Positions 1-10,247 of a DNA stretch of 64,000 bases are shown here, in pieces (position 1 is the stretch's first letter; each line of letters begins with the position of its first letter). Location of the stretch: contig NZ_VNIM01000002.1 of the NCBI RefSeq assembly GCF_007785815.1, forward strand, positions 1 to 64,000, in the 5' to 3' direction. The DNA is from Alterirhizorhabdus solaris. GTDB taxonomy: Bacteria > Pseudomonadota > Alphaproteobacteria > Sphingomonadales > Sphingomonadaceae. The notes below the pieces were generated by a model, which saw nothing but the letters and a program-made list of their open reading frames with translations, was not told where the DNA came from and ran no database searches. A program made the translations under genes and the position numbers.

Positions 1-141
1 ATCCCGCATCGCGACCATGCGGTCAGGGATTTCGTGCTCGCACCGCTCGGCAAGGTCGCTCCCGGCTGGCGGATACCGGGCGGGCCGACCGTGCGACAGG
101 CGCGCTTCCGCCTCACCCGACGCCGCCCGCGCGTCGATTGA
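1..141 (+). CDS. folK: FolK C-terminus (partial, runs in from the left edge)
   Basis: The first 46 codons are open from base 1 and end in TGA. The residues read like the end of 6-hydroxymethyl-dihydropterin pyrophosphokinase: an IPHRD start, then FVLAPLGKVAPGW, the family's C-terminal pattern of R-x-FVL-xPL followed by AP-x-W. The enzyme transfers pyrophosphate from ATP to the pterin in folate synthesis and is cytosolic. Only the tail is visible, so the ATP-binding part and the start cannot be checked. The stop lies 48 bases before the leucine leader peptide. The call rests on a short segment, so it is likely rather than certain. Confidence 0.7.
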   Translation: MPHRDHAVRDFVLAPLGKVAPGWRIPGGPTVRQARFRLTRRRPRVD

Positions 142-188
142 CGCAAATCGGATGGACGCCGCCCCGCGATTCGCGCTATAGGCGGGGC

Positions 189-236
189 ATGACGTCGTTC
201 CGTGGCCTTCTCCTGCTTCGACTTACGCGCCCTTAG
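189..236 (+). CDS. leuL: Leucine leader peptide of leuA (15 codons)
   Basis: ATG at 189 opens a 15-codon frame reading MTSFRGLLLLRLTRP and then TAG. Four consecutive Leu codons (207-218, CTT CTC CTG CTT) and a fifth at 222-224 mark it as a transcription-attenuation leader sensing charged tRNA-Leu. It lies 97 bases before leuA, on the same strand, and its stop codon sits inside two mutually exclusive hairpins. Leucine-rich leaders before leuA are known in proteobacteria. The peptide itself is seen in the sequence, its role is inferred from position and composition. Confidence 0.82.
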   Translation: MTSFRGLLLLRLTRP

Positions 237-288
237 GCGCGTACCTCCGCTCGCGGCCGTCGGCCGTTCGAGCCATGACGCCTAAGGG
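225..288 (+). promoter_or_regulatory. Attenuator-like alternative hairpins before leuA
   Basis: Bases 225-231 (ACGCGCC) pair with 236-242 (GGCGCGT) around a CTTA loop covering the leader stop codon. Bases 230-239 (CCCTTAGGCG) can instead pair perfectly with 279-288 (CGCCTAAGGG). The two stems share bases and exclude each other, as expected for ribosome-position-controlled folding. A compact CGGCCG-T-CGGCCG hairpin sits between them near 254-266. No run of T follows, so I cannot say whether the end result is transcription termination, Rho action or masking of the leuA start. Confidence 0.65.
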
Positions 289-333
289 TCGATCCGCACA
301 GAACAGACCACCCTGCACGGGAGCAGGCCTACC

Positions 334-1878
334 ATGACCGACAATACCATTCTGATCTTCGACACCACCTTGCGCGACGGCGAGCAGTCGCCCGGCTGCT
401 CGATGAATCTGGAAGAGAAACTCCAGGTCGCCGCCCAGCTGGAAACGCTGGGCGTCGATATCATCGAGGCCGGCTTCGCCATCGCCAGCCAAGGCGATTT
501 CGAGGCGGTGAGCGAGGTATCGCGCCAGTGCCAGCGCGCCACCGTCGCCAGCCTGGCACGCGCGGCCATCGCCGACATCGAGCGCGCGTGGGAAGCGGTG
601 CGCCACGCCCGCGCGCCGCGCATCCACACCTTCATCGCCACCTCGCCGCTGCACATGCGGGTAAAGCTGAACAAGACCCCCGAGGAGGTGATCGAGGCGA
701 TCGAGCGGACGGTGCGCCATGCGCGCAACCTGTGCCCGGATGTGGAATGGTCGGCCGAGGACGCGACGCGCACCGAGTCGGATTTCCTCGCCCGCGCGAT
801 CGAGACGGCGATCCGCGCCGGCGCGCGCACGATCAACCTGCCCGATACGGTCGGCTACGCCACGCCGGAGACCTACGGCGCGCTGTTCCGTGACATGATC
901 GCGCGGGTGCCGAACGCGGATCAGGCGATCTTCTCCACCCATTGCCACAACGATCTGGGTCTCGGCGTCGCCAACACGCTGGCGGCGGTGATGGGCGGCG
1001 CGCGGCAGGTGGAATCGACGATCAACGGCATCGGCGAACGCGCCGGCAACGCCGCCGTCGAGGAGATCGCGATGGCGCTGAAGGTGCGCGGCGACGTGAT
1101 GCCGTTCCGTACCAACGTCGTCTCCACCGAGATCACCCGCGCCAGCCGGCTCGTGTCCGGCATCACCGGCTTTCAGGTGCAGCCCAACAAGGCGATCGTG
1201 GGCGCCAACGCCTTCGCGCACGAAAGCGGCATCCATCAGGACGGGATGATCAAGGATTCATCCACCTACGAGATCATGACGCCCGAGAGCGTCGGCGTCG
1301 CCACCTCCAGCTTGGTGATGGGCAAGCATTCGGGGCGCGCCGCGTTCAAGGCCAAGCTGATCGAGCTTGGCTATGATCTGGGCGACAACGCGTTTCAGGA
1401 TGCGTTCGTGCGGTTCAAGGCGCTGGCCGATGCCAAGAAGGCTGTGTTCGACGAGGATATCGTCGCGCTGGTGGACGACGAGGTGCTGCGCGGCCACGAC
1501 TCGATCAAGGTGAAGGAGGTCGAGATCTACTGTGGCACCGGCCCGGCCCGCGCGATCCTGACGCTGGAAGTGGACGGCGCGGAGCATGTCGCCGCCACGC
1601 GCGGCAGCGGCCCGGTCGACGCGCTGTTCGCCGCCATCCGCCAGATCGTGCCGCACGATCGCTCCGTGCTGGAACGCTACGAGGTCCACGCCGTCACCGG
1701 CGGCACCGACGCGCAGGCCGAGGTGTCCGTGCTGCTCGCCGAGGACGGCCGCACCACGCGCGGGCGCGGTGCCAGCCACGATACGATGGTGGCCAGCGCG
1801 CGCGCCTATGTGAACGCGCTGAACAAGCTGATGGTGAAGCGCGGCAAGCAGCCCGTGGGCAACGCCATCGCCGGCTGA
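334..1878 (+). CDS. leuA: 2-isopropylmalate synthase
   Basis: This 514-residue protein condenses acetyl-CoA with 2-ketoisovalerate, the first committed step of leucine synthesis, in the cytosol. The N-terminal TIM barrel opens with [13 protein letters not shown] (about residues 10-22), the metal- and substrate-binding signature of the DRE-TIM family. [12 protein letters not shown] (about 203-214) and HESGIHQDG (about 297-305) supply further metal and active-site residues. The C-terminal 120 residues are the LeuA allosteric domain that binds leucine. Length is normal for bacterial LeuA. GGGAG precedes the ATG. The upstream leader peptide and hairpins imply attenuation by leucine in addition to feedback inhibition. 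Confidence 0.97.
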   Translation: MTDNTILIFDTTLRDGEQSPGCSMNLEEKLQVAAQLETLGVDIIEAGFAIASQGDFEAVSEVSRQCQRATVASLARAAIADIERAWEAVRHARAPRIHTFIATSPLHMRVKLNKTPEEVIEAIERTVRHARNLCPDVEWSAEDATRTESDFLARAIETAIRAGARTINLPDTVGYATPETYGALFRDMIARVPNADQAIFSTHCHNDLGLGVANTLAAVMGGARQVESTINGIGERAGNAAVEEIAMALKVRGDVMPFRTNVVSTEITRASRLVSGITGFQVQPNKAIVGANAFAHESGIHQDGMIKDSSTYEIMTPESVGVATSSLVMGKHSGRAAFKAKLIELGYDLGDNAFQDAFVRFKALADAKKAVFDEDIVALVDDEVLRGHDSIKVKEVEIYCGTGPARAILTLEVDGAEHVAATRGSGPVDALFAAIRQIVPHDRSVLERYEVHAVTGGTDAQAEVSVLLAEDGRTTRGRGASHDTMVASARAYVNALNKLMVKRGKQPVGNAIAG

Positions 1879-2018
1879 CAGCGGGTGGCGGGGTGTCCCT
1901 TCCCGGGGCATTCCCGCTACTTGACGCCAAATCGGCGCAGGCGCAGCTTCCCGGTTGGAGATGCACCGGCAGACGGGTTTCCCCCGCCACCGCGATGCAC
2001 CCGAACGGAGGATGCATC

Positions 2019-2675
2019 GTGGCCTATGCGGACAACCAGCGTCGTCTCAACCTGAAGCCGGTCGCCGGGGTGGCGATCGTCCACCTCGCGATCGGGTACG
2101 CCTTCATCAGCGGCCTTGCCTCCGATGTGATGCGGCAGGTGCCCACGGTATTCCGGCTGATCGACATTCCGGCGATCGCGCCGCCCCCGCCCGATGTTCC
2201 CCAGCCACCCGTTGCCCGGCCGGCCTCTCCCGCCACGCCGACCGTGGCACGGCAGGAGGTGGCGCTGCCACCCCGACCCGCCGTCGATCCGGTGCTGGTG
2301 TCGGAGATCCAGCCCCTGCCGGTCCCGGGCGTGGAAACCGTGCGGGTCGCGCCACCCGCGCCGCCGGCCACCACCTCGCGCGCCAGCGGGGCACGCGCGC
2401 GCGGCGACCGCGCCGGCTGGATCACCACCGATGACTATCCGGCGCGCGCGCTGCGCAACGGCGAGGAAGGCAGCGTCGGCATCAGCCTGCGCATCGGTGC
2501 GGACGGGCGGGTGAGCGACTGCGCGGTCACGGCCTCCAGCGGCTCGCCCCAGCTCGACGAGGCGACGTGCCGCCTCTACCAACGTCGCGCCCGCTTCACC
2601 CCCGCGCAGGACGAGGAAGGGCGGGTGATCGCGACGACGTACCTCGACCGCATCCGCTGGACCATTCCTCACTGA
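2019..2675 (+). CDS. TonB-family energy-transducing protein
   Basis: I place the start at GTG 2019 because GGAGG lies 7 bases upstream and the N-terminus then reads VAYADNQRRLNLKP directly before one membrane helix (about residues 15-33). An earlier in-frame ATG at 1995 lacks such a site. After the helix comes a Pro/Ala/Val-rich periplasmic spacer (about 45-135), then a TonB C-terminal fold with DDYPARALRNGEEGSV and a closing LDEATCRLYQRRARFTPA segment. Family members relay proton-motive force from ExbBD to outer-membrane receptors. No exbB or exbD is adjacent, so its receptor is unknown. It is 218 residues long and follows leuA by 140 bases. Confidence 0.88.
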   Translation: MAYADNQRRLNLKPVAGVAIVHLAIGYAFISGLASDVMRQVPTVFRLIDIPAIAPPPPDVPQPPVARPASPATPTVARQEVALPPRPAVDPVLVSEIQPLPVPGVETVRVAPPAPPATTSRASGARARGDRAGWITTDDYPARALRNGEEGSVGISLRIGADGRVSDCAVTASSGSPQLDEATCRLYQRRARFTPAQDEEGRVIATTYLDRIRWTIPH

Positions 2676-2693
2676 CGATCGGCTTCCGCCTGC

Positions 2694-2728
2694 CCGATAC
2701 CGTGCGCCGATGCCGCGCGGTATCGGCG
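2694..2728. terminator. Hairpin after the TonB-family gene
   Basis: Nine bases CCGATACCG are repeated in inverted form as CGGTATCGG, with 17 bases between, starting 19 bases after the stop codon. This lies between two converging genes and may end either transcript. No T-run follows on either side, so a classical intrinsic terminator is not proven. Confidence 0.4.
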
Positions 2729-2802
2729 AAAGCGCCGCATTCACCGCCGTTTCCCGAGTGAGAGCAGCGGCCACGCCGGCGACAAAGCCGCGCGGCAGGC
2801 AC

Positions 2803-3087
2803 CTAGACGGGCGGGTTCAGCGCCAGCACCACCACCGAGCCGAGCAGCGCCACCAGCCCCGCCAGAAAGATCCGGTCCGCCAGTACCTCGGCCCGCCCGC
2901 CCTCCGGCGACCGGATCGCCAGATAGGAGAGCAGGCAGCTGGCGCCGAACATCAGACACGCCACCCACGCGACCTCGTCCGCCATCGTGCCGCCGGCCGT
3001 CTTGGAAATGTTCAGGCCGGTGATGATGAGCAGCGCGATGCCCAGCAGGTTGGACGAGGCGTTGAGGATATGCGGCGGACGTTCCAT
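2803..3087 (-). CDS. Small three-helix membrane protein, unknown function
   Basis: A 94-residue protein begins with MERPPHILNASSN at 3087. An upstream in-frame extension to 3168 has no membrane-protein character, so the shorter start is preferred. Three hydrophobic helices are visible: LLGIALLIITGLNIS, then VAWVACLMFGASCLLSY, then IFLAGLVALLGSVVVLAL close to the C-terminus. The loop between the second and third carries RSPEGGRAE. I do not recognise a family with a known role. It converges with the TonB-family gene and is divergent from the lipoprotein gene at 3256. Confidence 0.6.
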   Translation of the reverse strand: MERPPHILNASSNLLGIALLIITGLNISKTAGGTMADEVAWVACLMFGASCLLSYLAIRSPEGGRAEVLADRIFLAGLVALLGSVVVLALNPPV

Positions 3088-3255
3088 TCCCGCCGGTAGC
3101 GCCCAAAAGGCTGAACCGGGGCGGAACGCAGGTGTAGCTTTCGGCGATACGGGTGGGAACCGCTGCACGCTTGGCTTCGGATCGATTACTTAGGAGGCGG
3201 AAAGTGGTGGTTAGCGGACATTGACGCATGGCGTGGTGTGTCCGATCCTCTCCTC

Positions 3256-3780
3256 ATGCGTCGCCTGATCCTTTGCCTCACGGTCATCTGTACTGCGTGT
3301 GGCGTCGCCGAGCAGCCGAAGTGGACGGAAACAATCGCTGCATACGAGGTGCCGCTATCAACCGACACGGATAAGGCACGCTTCATTCGGCTTCTGCGTG
3401 AGGAGGGTGCATCGCAGGGCTTTCATGTTGATGCGGCGTCCCGAGGCGCGTTGGCGATTCAGTCTGAGGTCTCCCCGATGACGTTCAATGCGGCGGTCTG
3501 GCGAGGAGAGGAAGACGAAGAGTTGATGGCTTCAGCTATGGACTTCGAAGATCGGATTGGGCGCGTATGGATTTCGTTTCCACTTGGCCAAGACCCAGCG
3601 CGTTCCGCTCGCTTCCGAGAAAAGCTTGTTCCTAAGATCAAGGAATTTTGGCCCGCGACGGCGTCTCTCCCGATTATGCCTAGTGGAGCCATACCGCTGA
3701 CCAGAGACTTGGTGCGTACGGCTGCTGGTTATTCCGTCAATCCATCCGCAGCGGCTAAATACAACGACGCTCGCCGGTAG
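3256..3780 (+). CDS. Putative lipoprotein, unknown function
   Basis: ATG at 3256 gives MRRLILCLTVICTACGVAEQ, a short positively charged start, a hydrophobic stretch and a plausible lipobox ending in TAC-G. A GTG 18 bases upstream would only lengthen the signal peptide. The mature part, about 155 residues, is soluble-looking, with EDRIGRVWISFPLG and a C-terminal RTAAGYSVNPSAAAKYNDARR. Codon use is noticeably less GC-biased than in mutL or leuA, which suggests recent arrival or weak expression. I know no family for it. Confidence 0.6.
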   Translation: MRRLILCLTVICTACGVAEQPKWTETIAAYEVPLSTDTDKARFIRLLREEGASQGFHVDAASRGALAIQSEVSPMTFNAAVWRGEEDEELMASAMDFEDRIGRVWISFPLGQDPARSARFREKLVPKIKEFWPATASLPIMPSGAIPLTRDLVRTAAGYSVNPSAAAKYNDARR

Positions 3781-3847
3781 CATCGGGCGAATGTCCGCAA
3801 TGGGCGTTAGCCGTCATCGTCATCACCGACAATTTCTCGCACCCCCC

Positions 3848-5638
3848 TCACTTGCGCCCGAACAGCTTCTCCACGTCCTTGAGGTCCAGATTAACCCATG
3901 TCGGGCGGCCGTGGTTGCACTGGCCGGAGTGGGGCGTCACCTCCATCTCGCGCAGCAGGGCGTTCATCTCGGCGACCGAGAGAATGCGGCCAGCGCGAAC
4001 GGAGCCGTGGCAGGCCATGGTCGCGGCGACATGGTCGAGCCGTTCCTTCAGCGACAGTGCCTCGTCATAGGCGGCCAGTTCGTCGGCGAGGTCGGTGACG
4101 AGGCCTTTCGCCTCGCCGCTGCCCAGCATCGCCGGCATCGCGCGCACCAGCACCGCCTTCGGGCCGAACCGCTCCAGCTCCAGCCCGAAATCGGCCAGTT
4201 CGGCGGCGCGCGCCTCCAGCCGGTCGCAGGCCGGCTCATCCAGCTCCACCACCTCGGGCAGCAGCAGCGACTGGGCGGGCACGCCGCCGCCGGCGATGGC
4301 GCGGCGCATCCGCTCCAGCACCAGCCGCTCGTGCGCGGCGTGCTGATCGACGAGGACGAGGCCGTCCTCCGCCTCGGCGACGATGTAGGTGGCCGCCACC
4401 TGCCCGCGCGCCACGCCCAGCGGGTAGCGCCCCGGCGCGGGCGGGGCTGCGTCGGCCGGCTCGGCCCGTGCCATCGGCGGGGCGGTGAAGTCGGCGCGGT
4501 GATCGAACACGCTGCCCTGTGCGGGGCCGGGCGGCGGCGGGGCCGGGATGATCGGGCGACCGTAAGCCCCCGGCCCCGCCGCCGATGACGCCCCCGCTGA
4601 ACCTCCCGGCTGCCACATCCCCAGCGCGGCGGGCGAGACGTGCCGCACGCTGCGGTGGCCGGCGGCATCGAGTGCGGCGCGCAGGCCACCGACGATCAGC
4701 CCACGCACCATGCCCGCGTCGCGGAAACGCACCTCGGTCTTGGCCGGGTGCACGTTGACGTCCACCTCGCTGCCCGGCAGATCGATGAACAGCGCCACGA
4801 CCGGATGGCGATCACGCGCCAGCATGTCCTGATAGGCGCCGCGCACCGCCCCCACCAGCAGCCGATCCCGCACCGGGCGGCCGTTGACGAACAGATACTG
4901 GTGATCGGCCACGCCCCGGTTGAACGTGGGCAGCCCGGCCACCCCGCCCAGCCGCACGCCCTCGCGCTCGTGATCCAGCGGCACGCTGTTCTCGATCAGC
5001 GCGCGGTCCGTGAGCGCCGCCACCCGCTCGGCGCGATGCGCGGCCGGCTGCACGGCCATCGCGCGCCGGCCGTCATGCTCCAGCGTGAAGCCGATCTCGG
5101 GCCGCGCCATCGCCAGCCGCTTCACCACATCCACGCAGGCGGCATATTCGGCGCGGGGGGAGCGCAGGAACTTGCGCCGCGCCGGCACGCGGGCGAACAG
5201 ATCCTCGATGCGGATGCGGGTGCCGGGGGGCAGCGCGGCCGGCCCCTCGCCGGCCAGCACGCCGTTGTCCACCGTGCGCTGCCAGCCGTCGTGCCCGCGC
5301 ACCCGGCTTTCGATCGTCATGCGCGAGACGCTGGCGATCGAGGGCAGCGCCTCGCCGCGAAAGCCGAGCGTCTCGACCGCCTCGATCAGCTCGTCGGGCA
5401 GCTTGGAGGTGGCGTGCCGTTCCAGCGCGAGCGCGATCTCGTCGCGCGCCATGCCGCAACCGTCGTCCGCCACCGCGATGCGGGCGAGGCCGCCATCGGA
5501 CAGGATGATGGCGATGCGGGTCGCCCCCGCGTCGATCGCATTCTCGACCAACTCCTTGAGCGCGCTGGCCGGCCTTTCCACCACTTCACCGGCGGCGATG
5601 CGGTTGACCAGATGCTCGGGAAGGCGGCGTATTGACAT
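3848..5638 (-). CDS. mutL: DNA mismatch repair protein MutL
   Basis: A 596-residue MutL that couples mismatch recognition by MutS to strand incision. The N-terminal GHKL ATPase has VENAIDAGATRI, DDGCGM and GFRGEALPSIASVS, all within the first 100 residues, followed by the transducer domain. A Pro/Ala/Gly-rich linker covers about 340-395. The C-terminal dimerisation domain carries DQHAAHERLVLE, which fits the DQHA-x2-E-x4-E endonuclease motif, plus ACHGS and QCNHGRP metal-site segments. This MutL therefore probably nicks DNA itself, as expected in bacteria lacking MutH. It is divergent from mreB with a 110-base shared upstream region. Confidence 0.97.
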   Translation of the reverse strand: MSIRRLPEHLVNRIAAGEVVERPASALKELVENAIDAGATRIAIILSDGGLARIAVADDGCGMARDEIALALERHATSKLPDELIEAVETLGFRGEALPSIASVSRMTIESRVRGHDGWQRTVDNGVLAGEGPAALPPGTRIRIEDLFARVPARRKFLRSPRAEYAACVDVVKRLAMARPEIGFTLEHDGRRAMAVQPAAHRAERVAALTDRALIENSVPLDHEREGVRLGGVAGLPTFNRGVADHQYLFVNGRPVRDRLLVGAVRGAYQDMLARDRHPVVALFIDLPGSEVDVNVHPAKTEVRFRDAGMVRGLIVGGLRAALDAAGHRSVRHVSPAALGMWQPGGSAGASSAAGPGAYGRPIIPAPPPPGPAQGSVFDHRADFTAPPMARAEPADAAPPAPGRYPLGVARGQVAATYIVAEAEDGLVLVDQHAAHERLVLERMRRAIAGGGVPAQSLLLPEVVELDEPACDRLEARAAELADFGLELERFGPKAVLVRAMPAMLGSGEAKGLVTDLADELAAYDEALSLKERLDHVAATMACHGSVRAGRILSVAEMNALLREMEVTPHSGQCNHGRPTWVNLDLKDVEKLFGRK

Positions 5639-5652
5639 GGCGCAGGCTGTAG

Positions 5653-6789
<1,137 letters not shown>

Positions 6790-6809
6790 ACTGAGGCCAC
6801 GCTCCACCC

Positions 6810-7688
6810 ATGGCGCCGCCCCCCAACCGGCGTCCCGGCTTTTCACGGCGCGCCCAGCTCGGCCTGTTCACCGGCTATGTCGTGGCGGTCGCCGGCCTGC
6901 TCGCCGGGCTGGGGCTGATCCTGTCGGCCCGGCTCGACCCGCAGGGGTTCGCCGCGATCCGCGGAGTCGCCATCGACGCCACCGCGCCGGTCTCCGCCAT
7001 CGGGCGTGACATGGTGCGGGGGGTCGACGTGGTGGGGGAAACCATCACCGCCTATCTCGACGCCGCCGGCCAGAACCGCGCGCTGCGGGCGGAGATGAAG
7101 GCCGCGCGCGGCCGGCTGGTGGAGGCGCGCGCGCTGGATTTCGAGAACCGGCGGCTGAAGCGCCTGCTGCACCTGATCGAGGATGCGCCCGCCACCGTGG
7201 CGGTCGCGCGGATCGTCTCGTCCACCGCCACCTCCCCGCGCCGGCTGGCCATCCTCCACGCGGGCACCAACGACGGTGTGGCCGAGGGTCAGCCGGTGCG
7301 CTCGCCCGAGGGGCTGGTCGGCACCGTCGTCGCCACCGGGCGGATCGCGGCGCAAGTGCTGCTGCTCACCGATAGCGGCAGCGCCGTGCCGGTTCGGCTC
7401 GCGCGCAGCGGCGTACCCGCGCTGGCCGCCGGCAAGGGCGACGGGCGGATCGAGTTGCGCGCACTGGTGGCCGGCGCCACCCCGTTCCGCCGGGGGGATA
7501 TCGCGCTGTCCTCCGGCACCGGCGGCGTGTTCCCGCCCGATATCCCGGTGGCGGTGGTGACGGCGGTGAACGGCGACCTTGCCACTGCCTGGCCGCTGGC
7601 GGACCCGGCGCGGCTCGATTTCGCCACCGTGCTGAAGGTGTTCCAGCCCGATATTCCCCCGCCACCCCCGCCGCCGGCGAAGAAATGA
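6810..7688 (+). CDS. mreC: Rod-shape-determining protein MreC
   Basis: MreC is a single-pass periplasmic scaffold linking MreB to PBP2 and RodA. The 292-residue protein has one membrane helix at about residues 17-38, a coiled coil of about 40 residues after it (AGQNRALRAEMKAARGRL), and the two-barrel MreC domain with GTNDGVAEGQPVRSPEGLVG. The C-terminus ends in a proline run before KK. The stop overlaps the mreD start in ATGA, so the two are translationally coupled. It begins 20 bases after mreB. Confidence 0.94.
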   Translation: MAPPPNRRPGFSRRAQLGLFTGYVVAVAGLLAGLGLILSARLDPQGFAAIRGVAIDATAPVSAIGRDMVRGVDVVGETITAYLDAAGQNRALRAEMKAARGRLVEARALDFENRRLKRLLHLIEDAPATVAVARIVSSTATSPRRLAILHAGTNDGVAEGQPVRSPEGLVGTVVATGRIAAQVLLLTDSGSAVPVRLARSGVPALAAGKGDGRIELRALVAGATPFRRGDIALSSGTGGVFPPDIPVAVVTAVNGDLATAWPLADPARLDFATVLKVFQPDIPPPPPPPAKK

Positions 7689-8194
7689 TCCGCACCGCAG
7701 CCGATCGCACCCGTCTGCTGCCGCCGCGCGCGCGGCTGGTGCCGGTCGCCTCCACGATGGCGGGATCGCTGTTGCATGCGCTGCCGGTGGTGGCGACCGC
7801 GCCGGTGATGCCGCCGTTCGGCCTGCTGGTGCTGCTCGGCTGGCGTCTGCTGCGACCCGAGCTGTGGCATGCCTGGGTGGCGCTGCCGCTGGGCCTGTTC
7901 GACGATCTGGCCGCCGGCCACCCGCCCGGCAGCGCGATGACGCTGTGGACCTTCGGCTTCCTGCTGCTGGACATGCTGGACGACCGGTTGCTCTGGCGCG
8001 ACTACTGGATCGAGTGGCTGGTCGCCGCCGCGCTGATCGCGCTGTGCATGACCGGCACCTGGGCGGTGGCCGCCTTCACCACCGGCGAGCGCGCCATCGG
8101 CGCGATCCTGCCACAGATAATGGTGACGATTTTCTGCTTCCCCGCCGTGGTCCGCGTCTGCGCGGTCCTCGACCGCTGGCGCCTGAGGCGCTAA
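7685..8194 (+). CDS. mreD: Rod-shape-determining protein MreD
   Basis: A 169-residue polytopic inner-membrane protein with five or so hydrophobic segments. It starts inside the mreC stop (ATGA) and is followed 10 bases later by mrdA. LGLFDDLAAGHPPGSAMTLW in the middle is typical of MreD, where the charged FDDL loop is conserved. Position within the mre operon supports the name more strongly than sequence alone, because MreD proteins diverge fast. Confidence 0.92.
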   Translation: MIRTAADRTRLLPPRARLVPVASTMAGSLLHALPVVATAPVMPPFGLLVLLGWRLLRPELWHAWVALPLGLFDDLAAGHPPGSAMTLWTFGFLLLDMLDDRLLWRDYWIEWLVAAALIALCMTGTWAVAAFTTGERAIGAILPQIMVTIFCFPAVVRVCAVLDRWRLRR

Positions 8195-8204
8195 GGCGTC
8201 AGCC

Positions 8205-10247
8205 ATGAGGCGGCCCACCCGCATCGTTACCGAACATGCCCAGAGCTTCACCTTCACGCGCCGCGCGCTCGTGCTCGGTGGGGCGCAATTCGCCGTGGGC
8301 GGCGTTCTGGCGGGGCGGATGGGCTGGCTGGCGATCGCACAGAACGAACGCTACCGGCTCATGGCAGAGAGCAACCGGGTGCAGTTGCTGCTGATCCCGC
8401 CGCGCCGGGGCTGGATCGTCGACCGCTACGGCAAGCCGATCGCGATCAACCGCACCGACTTCCGCGTCGACCTGATCCCGGACCAGCTCCACGACCCTGA
8501 CCACGTCCTCGCCGAGCTCCAGAAGATCCTGTCGCTGCCCGACGAGGAGATGGCGCGCATCCGCGAGGAGCTGGAGAAGGCGGCGGGGTATCAGCCGGTG
8601 CCCGTCGCCGAGAAGCTGGATTACGATCGCTTCGCCGCCGTCAGCGTCCGCCTGCCCGATCTGGCCGGGGTGGCGCCGGCGCGCGGCTATTCGCGCTATT
8701 ACCCCACCGGCGCGGCGGTGGGGCAGTTATGCGGCTATGTCGGCGCAGCCTCCGCCAAGGATTATGAGGAGACGCACGACCCTTTGCTCATCACCCCCGG
8801 CTTCAAGGTGGGCAAGGAGGGGCTCGAGAAGACGATGGAGCCGCTGCTGCGCGGCAAGCCCGGCGCCAAGCGCAGCGAGGTGACCGCACGCGGCCGGCTG
8901 GTGCGCGATCTGGAAACCCGCCCCGACGTCGCCGGGCGCGCGCTGCACCTGACGATCGACATCGGCCTGCAGGATTACGCCGCCCGCCGGCTCGGCCCCG
9001 AAAGCGGATCGGTGGTGGTGATGGACTGCCGCACCGGCGACCTGCTGGCGATGGCCTCGATGCCGTCCTACGATCCGAACAGCTTTTCGGACGGGATCAG
9101 CCACAGCGAGTGGGACATGCTCTCGGCCAACGATCACCACCCGCTCATCAACAAGGTGTTGAGCGGTCTGTATCCCCCGGGATCGACGGTGAAGCCGATG
9201 AACGCGCTGGCGCTGCTCAACGCCGGCATCAGTGCTGACGAGCGCGTGGTGTGCACCGGCCAGTATCGCCTCGGGAACACGGTGTTCCACTGCCACAAGC
9301 GGCGAGGGCACGGCGCGCTCGATATGAAGCACGCCATCATGCAGAGCTGCGACATCTATTTCTATACGATGATCCGCCGCATCGGCATCGATGCGCTGGC
9401 CACGATGATGCGCGACATGGGGCTGGGCGAGGAATATGCGCTGCCGGTCGCCTCGCAACGCTATGGCACCGTGCCGGACAGCGCGTGGAAGCAGCGCAAG
9501 TACAAGACCGGCTGGACGGTGGCCGACACGATCAACGCCAGCATCGGCCAGGGCTATACGCTGACCAACCCGTTGCAACTGGCGGTGATGGCGGCGCGGC
9601 TCGCCTCAGGCCGGCAGGTATCGCCCCGGCTGATCGCGGGCGGCGCGCAGGCCCCCGCCCCCCCGCTCGACATCCCGCCCGAGCATTTCGCGATCGTGCG
9701 CGATGCGATGAGCGGCGTCGTCAACGGCGGCGGCACCGGCGGCTCGGCGCGAATGTACGTGCCGGGCGTGATGCTGGCGGGCAAGACCGGCACCGCGCAG
9801 GTGCGGCGGATCAGCATGGCCGAGCGCCGGCGCGGCGTGCTGAGCGATTCGGCGACGCCGTGGCGGCTGCGCGATCACTCGCTGTTCGTCTGCTTCGCGC
9901 CGGTGGAGAACCCGCGCTACGCCTGCGCCACCATCCTCGAACACAGCGGCCACATCGTCACCGCCGCGCCGATCGCGCGCGATACGCTGACGTACCTGTT
10001 TGATCCCAAGCGGGCGATGGCGCAGCTCGCTCCGCTGGAGGAGAAATGGGGCGGCGACATCCTGACCCGCACCGCCGCGCAAGGGGTGGCGTGGCGCACG
10101 CGCAACGATCCGCCGCCGGCTGTCGTGCCGCCGGCGGCCGCGCCTGTCGCATCCTCGCCTGCTGCACCCTCGCCTGCTGCCACGCCCCCTGCCACGCCGG
10201 CCCCGGCGCCGATCGGGACGCCCCCCGCCGACGAGGAACCGGACTGA
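8205..10247 (+). CDS. mrdA: Penicillin-binding protein 2, elongation transpeptidase
   Basis: This 680-residue class B PBP cross-links peptidoglycan in the elongation complex with RodA. It has an N-terminal membrane helix (about residues 20-45), the dimerisation domain, and a transpeptidase domain with the catalytic GSTVKPMNAL (SxxK), QSCDIYF (SxD in place of SxN) and AGKTGTAQV (KTG box). A Pro/Ala-rich tail of about 50 residues follows the enzyme domain, a common low-complexity extension in this order. Its stop overlaps the start of rodA by one base. Confidence 0.95.
   Translation: MRRPTRIVTEHAQSFTFTRRALVLGGAQFAVGGVLAGRMGWLAIAQNERYRLMAESNRVQLLLIPPRRGWIVDRYGKPIAINRTDFRVDLIPDQLHDPDHVLAELQKILSLPDEEMARIREELEKAAGYQPVPVAEKLDYDRFAAVSVRLPDLAGVAPARGYSRYYPTGAAVGQLCGYVGAASAKDYEETHDPLLITPGFKVGKEGLEKTMEPLLRGKPGAKRSEVTARGRLVRDLETRPDVAGRALHLTIDIGLQDYAARRLGPESGSVVVMDCRTGDLLAMASMPSYDPNSFSDGISHSEWDMLSANDHHPLINKVLSGLYPPGSTVKPMNALALLNAGISADERVVCTGQYRLGNTVFHCHKRRGHGALDMKHAIMQSCDIYFYTMIRRIGIDALATMMRDMGLGEEYALPVASQRYGTVPDSAWKQRKYKTGWTVADTINASIGQGYTLTNPLQLAVMAARLASGRQVSPRLIAGGAQAPAPPLDIPPEHFAIVRDAMSGVVNGGGTGGSARMYVPGVMLAGKTGTAQVRRISMAERRRGVLSDSATPWRLRDHSLFVCFAPVENPRYACATILEHSGHIVTAAPIARDTLTYLFDPKRAMAQLAPLEEKWGGDILTRTAAQGVAWRTRNDPPPAVVPPAAAPVASSPAAPSPAATPPATPAPAPIGTPPADEEPD

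Noticed and set aside
223-1236. A 337-codon minus-strand frame covering most of leuA
   Set aside because: It is antisense to an unambiguous leuA, has Ala/Arg/Gly/His-rich shadow composition, no ribosome site and no domain.
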